Assembly: GCA_011321845.1 (NCBI GenBank)
Contig: DROQ01000055.1
Location: forward strand, 17,927-81,926
Direction: 5' to 3'
Origin: Planctomycetota bacterium
Lineage (GTDB): Bacteria > Planctomycetota > UBA1135 > GCA-002748355
Length of the DNA: 64,000 nucleotides
Positions within the stretch are counted from its first letter, which is position 1. The number at the start of each line of letters is the position of its first letter. Both the position numbers and the translations under genes were made by a program. Under the pieces are notes generated by a model. That model did not search any database. It was given only the letters and a program-made list of their open reading frames with translations, and had not been told where the DNA came from. This document shows positions 49,790 through 57,525 of this stretch, one piece after another.

Positions 49790-50902
49790 ATGGACACCTC
49801 CTTCCTCCCCTTCCTCCTCCTGGCCGACACCCTCGGCCTCCTCCTCGGGATCGCCCTCCTCCGGATCAAAGGAGACCCAAAAAAACCTCTGAAGGATTTC
49901 CTCCTCTGGATCGGATACGGCCTCCTCCTCGGTCTCTTCCAAGCCCTGGTCTTCCGCAGCCTTTTCCAGAGCCGTTTCGCCGTTTTTCGCGCATGGACCC
50001 ACGACCTGAGCTGCGTCCTCCTCCCCCTCCTGGCCTGGCGCAGCCTCCTCTGGGTTCGCGCCTCCGTCCTCGGCACCCTGGGTCTCCTCCTCTTCCTCGG
50101 GGCCGAGGCAACCTACATCTACGCCAAGGAGGTCGCCCCCTTCGACCTCGAGGTGGTCCACCACCAGGTCCCTTGCCCAGGGCTCGACCACCGGGTCCGC
50201 GTCCTCGCCCTCGCCGACCTCCAATGCGAAGCCATCGGTCCCTATGAAAAGCGGGTCTTCGCCAAGATCCGGAGCCTTCGTCCCGACCTCATCCTCCTCC
50301 TCGGAGACTACCTCCAGGTCCAAGGCGAAACTTTCGCCCGCGAACGCCTCAACCTCCTCAAGGAACTGGCCAACCTCGCCCCAACTCTGGGCATCTACGC
50401 CCTCGAGGGAGATGCGGACGAGGCCGGACTCAGTCTGAAAGGAAGCGGCATCCCCATCCTTCGCGACCAGGCCCGGATCCTCCCCAAGGAACCCCAGCTG
50501 GCCCTCCTCGGCCTAAGGCGTTGGACCAGCCGCAAGCCCCTCACCGAATCCGACCTGGCTCCCCTTCGAGATTTCAAGGGCCAGATCCTGGTCCTCGGGC
50601 ACGCCCCCGACTTCATGAACTCCTTGATCCGAGCCCAGCTCCAAAAAACCTGCCAGGCCCCCCTTCTCTGCCTCGCGGGCCATACCCACGGCGGCCAAAT
50701 CCAGATCCCTGGCTTCGGGCCTCTCATCACCCTCAGTTCGGTTCCCCGGGACATCGCTGCGGGGGGCCTGTTCCAGCGGGGCACTGCAACGCTCATTGTC
50801 AGCCGCGGAGTCGGAGTCGAACGCGGTTACGCCCCCCGAGTGCGACTCTTCTGCCGACCCGAGCTGACTGTGGTCGACCTGCTCCCCAAAAAGAAGGGGT
50901 GA
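49790..50902 (+). CDS. Membrane metallophosphoesterase-like protein with altered metal motifs
   Basis: 370 residues. Four hydrophobic segments occupy about residues 5-110, followed by a calcineurin-like phosphoesterase domain of the YkuE type. The fold markers LALADLQC (D143), LILLLGDY (GD 172-173), VLGHAPDF (H271) and AGHTHGGQ (297-303) are in order. Two motifs deviate: the first DxH is D-L-Q (Q145), and the GNH motif is EGDAD (206-210). Loss of these metal and catalytic ligands suggests weak or altered activity. It is preceded closely by the TPR lipoprotein gene and is convergent with fabI. Confidence 0.82.
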   Translation: MDTSFLPFLLLADTLGLLLGIALLRIKGDPKKPLKDFLLWIGYGLLLGLFQALVFRSLFQSRFAVFRAWTHDLSCVLLPLLAWRSLLWVRASVLGTLGLLLFLGAEATYIYAKEVAPFDLEVVHHQVPCPGLDHRVRVLALADLQCEAIGPYEKRVFAKIRSLRPDLILLLGDYLQVQGETFARERLNLLKELANLAPTLGIYALEGDADEAGLSLKGSGIPILRDQARILPKEPQLALLGLRRWTSRKPLTESDLAPLRDFKGQILVLGHAPDFMNSLIRAQLQKTCQAPLLCLAGHTHGGQIQIPGFGPLITLSSVPRDIAAGGLFQRGTATLIVSRGVGVERGYAPRVRLFCRPELTVVDLLPKKKG

Positions 50903-50942
50903 ATACGAAGGGTTGCATCCCGGATCGCCGTGTTCCCTGGGC

Positions 50943-51716
50943 TCACATGCCCATGATGGAGACCCCGGCGTCCACGTACAGGATCTGGCCGGTAATGCCC
51001 GAGGCCTGGTCGGAGAGGAGAAAGCGGGCGGCCTTGCCGACGTCCTCGGTGGTAACGTTCCGGCGGAGCGGAGCGCGCTCGGCGACGATGTCGAGCATGG
51101 AGGTGAAACCACCGACTCCCGAGGCAGAGAGAGTGCGGATGGGACCCGCCGAGACCGCGTTGACCCGGATTCCCTTGGGTCCAAGATCGCTCGCCAGATA
51201 ACGAACGCTGGATTCGAGCGCGGCCTTGGCGACCCCCATGACGTTGTAGTTGGGGACGACCTTCTCAGAGCCGTAGTAGGTGAGAGCGATGACCGAGCCA
51301 TCCCGCCCCTCCATCAGCGGGGCGGCGTGACGGCAGAGGCGGATGAGGGAATAGGCGGAGACGTGCTGGGCCATCTCGTAGCCATCCCAGCTCGTGTCGA
51401 CGAAGTTCCCGCCCAACTCCTCGCGCTTGGCGAAAGCCACCGAATGGACAAGATAATCCACCCCCCCGAACTCCTCTCGGACAGCGGCGAAGAAGGACTG
51501 GACCGCCTCCTCGTCCGTGACATCGCACTCCCGGCGCCAGGGGTCGCCCAGGTCGCCAGTAAGTTTGTCGAGGCTCTTGCCCATGCGCTCGTTTTGAAAG
51601 TTGAGGGCGAGGCGGACTCCCGCCTCCTTCAGCGCCTGAGCAATGCCGTAGGCGATGGAGCGGTGGTTCGCGATGCCGAAGACTGCGGCGACCTTGTCTT
51701 TCATTCCGCCATTCAT
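50943..51716 (-). CDS. fabI: Enoyl-[acyl-carrier-protein] reductase (NADH)
   Basis: Catalyses the last reduction of each fatty-acid elongation cycle. 257 residues. The N-terminus AAVFGIANHRSIAYGIA is the FabI nucleotide-binding form, and the active site is Y147, Y157 and K164 in TYYGSEKVVPNYNVMGVAKA. The C-terminus SGITGQILYVDAGVSIMGM is standard. GAGGTAG lies 6 bases before ATG 51716; ATG 51704 is an alternative. The gene follows the phosphodiesterase-superfamily gene by 9 bases in the same direction. Confidence 0.96.
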   Translation of the reverse strand: MNGGMKDKVAAVFGIANHRSIAYGIAQALKEAGVRLALNFQNERMGKSLDKLTGDLGDPWRRECDVTDEEAVQSFFAAVREEFGGVDYLVHSVAFAKREELGGNFVDTSWDGYEMAQHVSAYSLIRLCRHAAPLMEGRDGSVIALTYYGSEKVVPNYNVMGVAKAALESSVRYLASDLGPKGIRVNAVSAGPIRTLSASGVGGFTSMLDIVAERAPLRRNVTTEDVGKAARFLLSDQASGITGQILYVDAGVSIMGM

Positions 51717-51725
51717 ACTGCTACC

Positions 51726-53096
51726 TCAATCCATGAAAAGGAGATTGTCCATCCGAGGGGTCCTGGGGAGTTCCAGCCCCGGGGTGGCAATGACCACCGG
51801 ACCAGAATCCGGATCCTTCGGCAGGAGTCCGTGGGAGCCTCGCACAAGCGAGGGATCCGTCGGGATCACGTCGATCAAGTAACGAAAGCCCAGTTTCTTC
51901 TGGGCGACTCTCCGAAGGACCCTGAGGCTCGGAAAGAGGAGCTTGGGGTCCACGAAAAGCTCGGCGGGGTCATACCCAGGCTTGCGGTGGATGTCCACCG
52001 TGGGGGCAAAATCAGGGCGCCTGGCCTCGTCCAGCCAGTAGTTGTAGGCGAACCAGGTCCCCCGCTCAGCAAGGACCACCAGTTCCCCCGAGCGCGGATG
52101 GTCCAGGCCCGCCTCCCGCTTGCCCTCTTCGTCGAGCACCCTGCCCACGCCCTCGCAACCCTCGAGCGCCCTGCGGACCTGGCCCAGGTCCTGTTCCCTC
52201 CGGACATAGACATGGGCGACCTGGTGGTCCACGACGGCGAAGGCCAGGCTCTCCCCCGCGTCCAGCAGCTCGCCGTGCCGAGTCTCCTGCACCCGGAGGA
52301 ACCCCCTCTCCCGCAGGAAACGGTTGAGGAACACAGGGCGTTCCACCCCCTCGATCCCATATTCGGAGAGGACCAGGACCTCGTAGCCCCGCGCCCGCGC
52401 CCGCTCGACCAGCCCCATGGCCACCCGGTCGATCTCGGCCACCGCTTCTCGGCTCCGGGGCGCCTCTGGCCCCAGGCGCTGGTGGTCGTAGTCCAGATGG
52501 GGAAGATAGACGAGGACAAGCTCCGGCCGCTCGGTCTCCAGGACATGGGCGGAGACCTCGGCGATCCACTCCGAGGAAGGGAGCCCCGCCTTGGGTCCCC
52601 AGAACTGGAAGAAGGGGAAAGGTCCGAAGCGCTGCTGTAAGGCAGCCGCCAGCTCAGGAGGCCTGCTATAGAGTTCGGGCACCTTGAGCCCATCGGCGAA
52701 GTACTGGGGCCGGGGCGTCACCGAGAGGGCAGCCGAACTGTACATATTGAACCACCAAAAGAGTTTGGCGCAGCGAAACTCGGGTTTGGACTGGAGCAAG
52801 AGGTCATAGATCTCCGGACTCTGGACCAGCGCGTTGGATTGCTTCCAGAAATGCACCTCCGAAAGCTCACGGTAGTACCAGCCATTGCCCACGATCCCGT
52901 GCTCCCTCGGCGGGCGCCCTGTCAGGATCGTGGCCTGGACCGGACAGGTGACCGCCGGCAGCAGGGTCTGAAGAGCTGCGTGCGAACCCTCCCCAGCCAG
53001 AGCCGACAGTCCCTTGGCCCGGTCCAGGTCGCCCAGCCGCAGCCCGACGATGTCCAGGACCAGGAGGGGTTTTTGGAGGGAAAAACGTGGCTTCAT
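51726..53096 (-). CDS. Alkaline-phosphatase-superfamily phosphodiesterase / nucleotide pyrophosphatase-like protein
   Basis: 456 residues. The type I phosphodiesterase/nucleotide-pyrophosphatase pattern is visible: first metal ligand in LLVLDIVGLR, nucleophile region AVTCPVQATILTGRPPREHGIVGNG, PHLDYDHQRLGP with Asp and His ligands, and LSEYGIE followed by later histidines. The nucleophile would be the threonine in VTCP. No signal peptide is evident, so it is probably cytoplasmic. Such enzymes hydrolyse phosphodiester or pyrophosphate bonds in nucleotides, phospholipid head groups or phosphonates. It is upstream of fabI in a two-gene operon. Confidence 0.85.
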   Translation of the reverse strand: MKPRFSLQKPLLVLDIVGLRLGDLDRAKGLSALAGEGSHAALQTLLPAVTCPVQATILTGRPPREHGIVGNGWYYRELSEVHFWKQSNALVQSPEIYDLLLQSKPEFRCAKLFWWFNMYSSAALSVTPRPQYFADGLKVPELYSRPPELAAALQQRFGPFPFFQFWGPKAGLPSSEWIAEVSAHVLETERPELVLVYLPHLDYDHQRLGPEAPRSREAVAEIDRVAMGLVERARARGYEVLVLSEYGIEGVERPVFLNRFLRERGFLRVQETRHGELLDAGESLAFAVVDHQVAHVYVRREQDLGQVRRALEGCEGVGRVLDEEGKREAGLDHPRSGELVVLAERGTWFAYNYWLDEARRPDFAPTVDIHRKPGYDPAELFVDPKLLFPSLRVLRRVAQKKLGFRYLIDVIPTDPSLVRGSHGLLPKDPDSGPVVIATPGLELPRTPRMDNLLFMD

Positions 53097-53230
53097 CGGG
53101 CGAAGCTCCCTTGGGAAGGTGGATTACTCCCCCCCACGCCGGGGAGGTGTCCGTCAAGGAATGTAACCGATTTCCGGACTGTCGAAAAATCCTACAGTCC
53201 TCCCCTAAAAGTGTCGAAGGTCGGGAAACT

Positions 53231-53252
53231 AGCCCAAAGGATTCATTGGGCT
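53231..53252 (+). promoter_or_regulatory. Leader hairpin before the EF-hand gene
   Basis: AGCCCAA (53231-53237) pairs perfectly with TTGGGCT (53246-53252) over an 8-base loop, 43 bases before the ATG. It lies in the 199-base divergent gap and probably in the 5' untranslated region. Its role is unknown. Confidence 0.35.
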
Positions 53253-53295
53253 GGTGACCAGGCTCAAAGGGCCCATTCATCCACCGGAGGAATCC

Positions 53296-54237
53296 ATGAA
53301 CAAAATAATCCTAGCAAGTCTCTGCCTCGGCCTCATAGCCGCGCCCGGCCTGGCCCAGGGAGGCCCCCTGGGTGGTCCAAGGAAAGGCGTTTCCCAGCAA
53401 AGAGGGGCAAAACCGTCCAAGAAAAAGGCCAAGAAGGCCATCGTGCATTTCCTCAAAACCCATCCCAAGGCCCGGAAGTGGCTCAAGATGCGCCTCGATG
53501 CGGATGGCGATGGCAAGATCTCGAAGGAAGAGGCCCGGGGTTTGCCTGCCCTTCTCCGCAAGTTCCGTTCCCGTATAGACCAGAACGGCGATGGCAAACT
53601 CGAAGATTCCGAACTCGCAAACAGTAAGGAAAAGTTCGAGGAGCGCATAAAAGAGCACCGCGAGGCCCGGGACGAGCGCATGGAGAGGCGCAAAGAAAGA
53701 AGGGAGGAGCTCAAGGATCGCCTCGAACGCAACCGGGACGGCAGGTTTGGACGCAAGGCCAAGCGCTTTGCCAAACGCGTCAAGAGGGGGATTAAAAAAC
53801 GCGTCGGCCGTAGGGCAGCCCGAAAGATCGGGCGCAAAGGACTCAAGGGCGCAAAGCGCATCCTCCGTGCCACAGATCCCACCCGAAGGAGCAGGATCGG
53901 ACACAAGGCCAAGCGCTTTGCCAAACGTGTCAAGAAGGGGATTAAAAAACGCGTCGGCCGTAGGGCAGCCCGAAAGATCGGGCGCAAAGGACTCAAGGGC
54001 GCAAAGCGCATCCTCCGTGCCACAGATCCCACCCGAAGGAGCAGGATCGGACACAAAGCCAAGCGCTTTGCCAAACGTGTCAAGAAGGGGATTAAAAAAC
54101 GCATCAAGAAACGCATGGACCGCAACGGTGACGGAAGGGTCGGCCCCCGGGAACGCCACCGTGCCCGTCGAGTCCGCCGGGAAGTCCGCCGCCACGGCCG
54201 GAAAAAGGCCCGTCGGGCCATCCGCAAGCACCGCTAG
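53296..54237 (+). CDS. Secreted polybasic EF-hand protein with 50-residue repeats
   Basis: 313 residues from ATG 53296, with GGAGGAA 5 bases upstream. The signal peptide is NKIILASLCLGLIAAPGLAQ. Two canonical EF-hand loops are at residues 68-79 (DADGDGKISKEE) and 95-106 (DQNGDGKLEDSE), and a third near the C-terminus (DRNGDGRVGPRE). Residues about 152-267 are two full and one partial copies of a 50-residue unit built of Arg/Lys/Gly/Ala helices (AKRFAKRVKKGIKKRVGRRA). The protein is extremely basic outside the EF-hands. Calcium binding is likely. The basic repeats may bind nucleic acid, polyanionic cell-surface polymer or mineral. A strong terminator follows. Confidence 0.85.
   Translation: MNKIILASLCLGLIAAPGLAQGGPLGGPRKGVSQQRGAKPSKKKAKKAIVHFLKTHPKARKWLKMRLDADGDGKISKEEARGLPALLRKFRSRIDQNGDGKLEDSELANSKEKFEERIKEHREARDERMERRKERREELKDRLERNRDGRFGRKAKRFAKRVKRGIKKRVGRRAARKIGRKGLKGAKRILRATDPTRRSRIGHKAKRFAKRVKKGIKKRVGRRAARKIGRKGLKGAKRILRATDPTRRSRIGHKAKRFAKRVKKGIKKRIKKRMDRNGDGRVGPRERHRARRVRREVRRHGRKKARRAIRKHR
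53751..54095 (+). repeat. 150-bp in-gene tandem repeat
   Basis: Units start at 53751 and 53901, with a partial third unit at 54051 that diverges after about 45 bases. The spacing is exactly 150 bases. Units differ by only a few bases, so the duplication is recent or kept homogeneous. The period is a multiple of three, so copy-number change would keep the reading frame. Confidence 0.85.
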
Positions 54238-54252
54238 CAGATCGCGGAAACT

Positions 54253-54274
54253 CACGGGGTTCATGAATCCCGTG
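54253..54274 (+). terminator. Palindromic hairpin after the EF-hand gene
   Basis: CACGGGGTTCATGAATCCCGTG is a near-perfect 22-base palindrome (one G/T mismatch) starting 15 bases after the stop codon. As RNA it gives a 9-10 bp stem. It precedes a second, better terminator. Confidence 0.5.
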
Positions 54275-54293
54275 GGTGATGCCGATGGAAAGT

Positions 54294-54323
54294 GAGGCGG
54301 AGGATCATCCTTCGCCTCTTTTC
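54294..54323 (+). terminator. Intrinsic terminator after the EF-hand gene
   Basis: GAGGCGGAGGAT and ATCCTTCGCCTC form a 12-bp stem (one G-T pair) closed by TTTTC. This is the clearest intrinsic terminator in the window after the one near 63.76 kb. Confidence 0.8.
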
Positions 54324-54368
54324 TAATTCCTTATCCCGTATTGGCTTCCCCCCAATTATATTCAGAGC

Positions 54369-55544
54369 ATGACGCCTCCTTCCCAAGATCCTTCACGCTT
54401 TCCACCCCCCTGGAACTACTTGATCCCCCTGGCGAGCAAGCTCACGATCTGGGGCCTCTTCCTCGGCGTCCTCTATCTCCTCCGCGACTTCCTCCCCCTC
54501 GTCTTCCTCACCTTCGTCTTTTCCTACATCGCCGAACACGGCGTCCGGGGGCTGGCCCATCGCCTTCGCTCCCGCAAGCTGAGGACCGCCATCGTCTTCT
54601 TCGCCCTCATCGGTTCCCTCGTCCTCCTCGGAGCCTTCCTCGGTCCAGAACTCAAGAACCAGGCCGCCGATTTTCTGAAGAGCGCTCCCGACTATCTCCA
54701 GGAAACCGACAAGTTCGTGGAACAGCAAACGGCCAAGACCAAGTGGCTCAAAGATTTCATGGGAGACCGCAAAGCCTCGGAACTGATCGGTGAGACCCTG
54801 GGGCTCCATCCAAGCCCCAAACACAAGAACCTCAACGAGAAGAGCCCCAGCGAAATCGGCCAACCCTCCCCCGCGGCCACGATCAAGACCATTCTGGGGG
54901 TTTTCAAAAACGCCCTGGGGATCGCAACCTATTTTGTTCTGGCGATCATGTTCGCCTTTCTCATCGTACGCGACCTCCCTCGGATCGAAGCAGGCGTCGC
55001 CTCGCTCAAGTACACCAAGGTGCAGATCTTCTACGACGAAGTCAGCAGCACGGTCTTTCGCTTCGGCCAGGTTCTCGGGCGTTTTCTGGAGGCCCAACTC
55101 GTCATCGCCATCATCAACACCGCCCTCACCAGCGTCGGGATGGTCCTCCTCGGAATGACCTCGGTCGCCTTTTTGGCAGGAGTGGTCTTCCTCTGCTCCT
55201 TCGTCCCCGTGGCTGGGGTGTTCATCTCCACGGTTCCCCTCTGCCTGGTGGCTCTCAAGGTTGGAGGCTTCAGCCTGGTTCTCTGGGTCATCGTCGTCGT
55301 CAGCCTGGTCCATCTGGTCGAGGCCTACGTCCTCAACCCCATGATCATGGGCCACCACCTCCACCTCAACCCGGTCCTCGTTCTCGCCGTCCTCATCGTA
55401 GGGCACGAACTCTTCGGAATCTGGGGCCTGCTCCTCAGCGTTCCAACCGTGACCTATCTCTTCGACGTCATCCAGGCCAGTCCCGACGACGAGCCACCTC
55501 CCCCTCGGGGCTCTTTGCCTCAGGAAGATTCCGCCCCTGCCTGA
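54369..55544 (+). CDS. AI-2E family (PerM-like) membrane transporter
   Basis: 391 residues with about eight membrane helices. The N-terminal pair (LTIWGLFLGVLYLLRDFLPLVFL), a soluble insert at about 95-185 and the C-terminal helix bundle with the characteristic region VHLVEAYVLNPMIMG and LNPVLVLAVLIVGHELFGIWGLL match the AI-2E/PerM/YtvI family. Members have been linked to export of autoinducer-2, sodium or other small molecules; the substrate here cannot be inferred. folD follows after 42 bases. Confidence 0.92.
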   Translation: MTPPSQDPSRFPPPWNYLIPLASKLTIWGLFLGVLYLLRDFLPLVFLTFVFSYIAEHGVRGLAHRLRSRKLRTAIVFFALIGSLVLLGAFLGPELKNQAADFLKSAPDYLQETDKFVEQQTAKTKWLKDFMGDRKASELIGETLGLHPSPKHKNLNEKSPSEIGQPSPAATIKTILGVFKNALGIATYFVLAIMFAFLIVRDLPRIEAGVASLKYTKVQIFYDEVSSTVFRFGQVLGRFLEAQLVIAIINTALTSVGMVLLGMTSVAFLAGVVFLCSFVPVAGVFISTVPLCLVALKVGGFSLVLWVIVVVSLVHLVEAYVLNPMIMGHHLHLNPVLVLAVLIVGHELFGIWGLLLSVPTVTYLFDVIQASPDDEPPPPRGSLPQEDSAPA

Positions 55545-55586
55545 TTGGGGCTGGCTTTCCTCCGGCCCTTCCCCTGGAATGAGGGA

Positions 55587-56465
55587 ATGAGCGCAAAAAT
55601 CATTGACGGCAAAGAGATCGCCCTTTCGATTCACCAAGAGGTCCGGACCGAAGCGGAGCAACTCCGCACCCAGGGGATCACGCCAGGTTTGGCGACGGTA
55701 CTGGTAGGGGACGACCCGGCCTCCCGCAGCTACGTCAAAGCAAAACGCAAAGCCTGCGAAGAGGACGGGATCCAGTCCTTCCACTACCCCCTCCCCGCCG
55801 AGACCAGCCAGGCGGATCTGCTCACCCTGATCGCCGAACTGGGGGCGGACCCCAAGGTCCACGGAATCCTCGTCCAGCTTCCCCTCCCCTCCCATATCCA
55901 AGAGAACGCGGTCATCCAGGCCATCCCCCCCCACAAGGACGTAGACGGCTTCCATCCGGAAAACCTGGGGAGGCTGGGAATCAAGGGGGAGGAAGCCCTC
56001 TTCGCCCCCTGCACTCCGGCCGGAGTCCTGGAGCTGCTGAAGCGGGCGGAGGTGCAGGTCTCAGGCGCGCGGGCGGTCGTACTGGGACGGAGCAAAATCG
56101 TGGGACTCCCGGCGGCCCTGCTGCTCCTGCGAAACGACGCGACCGTCACGGTCTGCCACTCCCGAACCAAGGACCTCCCTGCAGTGACCCGCGAGGCGGA
56201 TATCCTGATCGCGGCGATCGGGAGGGCCAACTTCGTCAACGGGGAGATGGTCAAGCCAGGAGCCGCGGTGATCGACGTAGGGGTGAACCGAGTCGAGGAC
56301 GCGAGCCGCAAGCGGGGCTACCGACTGGTCGGGGACTGCGACTTCGAGGAGGTCTCCCAGGTTGCGGGTTGCCTGACCCCCGTACCCGGTGGGGTGGGCC
56401 CGATGACGATCGCCATGTTGATGAAGAACACGGTGCGCGCCGCCCGGGCCCAAGCAAGCAACTGA
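55587..56465 (+). CDS. folD: Bifunctional methylene-THF dehydrogenase / methenyl-THF cyclohydrolase
   Basis: Interconverts methylene-, methenyl- and 10-formyl-tetrahydrofolate. 292 residues from ATG 55587; the frame open from 55545 is not needed. The substrate-binding motif is SRSYVKAKRKACEE, with Y49 and catalytic K53. VHGILVQLPLP, PHKDVDGFHP, VVLGRSKIVGLP and the terminal TPVPGGVGPMTIAML are all typical of FolD. In VLGRSKIVG the usual form is GRSxIVG, which is present. It supplies one-carbon units to purine synthesis, relevant to the guaBA genes but not linked by position. Confidence 0.95.
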   Translation: MSAKIIDGKEIALSIHQEVRTEAEQLRTQGITPGLATVLVGDDPASRSYVKAKRKACEEDGIQSFHYPLPAETSQADLLTLIAELGADPKVHGILVQLPLPSHIQENAVIQAIPPHKDVDGFHPENLGRLGIKGEEALFAPCTPAGVLELLKRAEVQVSGARAVVLGRSKIVGLPAALLLLRNDATVTVCHSRTKDLPAVTREADILIAAIGRANFVNGEMVKPGAAVIDVGVNRVEDASRKRGYRLVGDCDFEEVSQVAGCLTPVPGGVGPMTIAMLMKNTVRAARAQASN

Positions 56466-56490
56466 GCGGATCAGGACTTCTGCTCGGCGC

Positions 56491-57525
56491 CTACTCCTTG
56501 GCCCCCAGCTTCTTGGCCATCTCCAGAATGTCGAGAATGTTGTTGTCGAGGGTCGAGAGCACGATCCGCTCGAACTTGAGGTTCTTGGCGGCTTCGAGGG
56601 CGATGAGGTTGCCGGCGCCCGAGCCTTGGAGAGCTTTCTGCAGAAGCTGCTGCCCCCTGGCCTCGGCATTCTTGACCAGCAAGTGGGCCAGGGCGTTCTT
56701 CTGGGCGGCGTAGAGGTCGGCATCAGCCTTTTGCTCTGTAACGTATTTGTTCCCGTCCGCGGTCAGAGACTCGATCGCCTTCTCGTTGTCCGCGGTCAAG
56801 GAGCGTTTGTCCTTCTCCAGCTGGCTCTTGATCACGAGGACCTTGGCTTCGGTCTCGGCCTCGATCTTCTTGGTGTCTCCGGCGAACTTGGCCGCCTCCC
56901 TCTGGGCACGGTTGACCTCGACGTCCTGCTGGGCAAGGGCCTTGCCCTTGATCTGGTCCTCGTATGCCTTTTCGAAGGAGACGTCCCGAACCAGGATCTG
57001 GACCAGGTTGACATGCAAACCCGCCAGCCGCTCGGAAAGGACCTTGGCCGCTTCCTCGGCCTTGCTGGCGCGGAGGTTGGGGTTGTAGAAGTCCTCCGTA
57101 ATCATGGCGCCGAAGACGGGACGAAGGGCGTCGATGGCCTCGTTGCGAACTTTGATCTTGTACGAGTCGCCGATGCCCAACTCCTTGCGGAGGATCCAGC
57201 ACTCGCCTGGTTTGATCTGGTATTTCACGGTGACATCCATGGTCACGTTCGCGCCGTCAGCCGACTTGATCTGAAGGGCTCCCTCCTCGTCATGCTTGGT
57301 CATGGAGAGCGTCTGCACTGTGGTGTCGAAGAGCACCCAGGAATGCAAGGGACCGAGATCCAGGTGGTAACCGGGGGGAAAGTCCTTTTGGATCAGGCCC
57401 TTCCCCCACTCCTCTGTGAGCACTCCGGTTTCACCAATGCGAACCTTGACGACATGCATCCTGGCGAGAATGGCGAAGAAAACGGCAACGAGGACGGAAT
57501 ACCCAAAGATATTGAGGATCTTCAT
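56491..57525 (-). CDS. SPFH/band-7 membrane protein (second of pair)
   Basis: 344 residues. One N-terminal membrane helix (IFGYSVLVAVFFAILARM) is followed by an SPFH domain at about 25-190 (VKVRIGETGVLTEEWGKGLI and YDPNL-like YNPNLRASKAEEA regions). A long helical coiled-coil at about 190-290 (EVNRAQREAAKFAGDTKKIEAETEAKVL) and a C-terminal tail containing QGSGAGNLIALEAAKNL complete it. SPFH proteins form cage-like oligomers in membranes and often regulate proteases such as FtsH. Its ATG overlaps the stop of the other SPFH gene, so the two likely form a hetero-oligomer like HflK-HflC. No protease gene is adjacent. Confidence 0.88.
   Translation of the reverse strand: MKILNIFGYSVLVAVFFAILARMHVVKVRIGETGVLTEEWGKGLIQKDFPPGYHLDLGPLHSWVLFDTTVQTLSMTKHDEEGALQIKSADGANVTMDVTVKYQIKPGECWILRKELGIGDSYKIKVRNEAIDALRPVFGAMITEDFYNPNLRASKAEEAAKVLSERLAGLHVNLVQILVRDVSFEKAYEDQIKGKALAQQDVEVNRAQREAAKFAGDTKKIEAETEAKVLVIKSQLEKDKRSLTADNEKAIESLTADGNKYVTEQKADADLYAAQKNALAHLLVKNAEARGQQLLQKALQGSGAGNLIALEAAKNLKFERIVLSTLDNNILDILEMAKKLGAKE

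Noticed and set aside
53277..54264. Minus-strand frames opposite the EF-hand gene
   Set aside because: They appear only because the 150-bp repeat has no stops in other frames. The + strand has signal peptide, EF-hands and ribosome-binding site.
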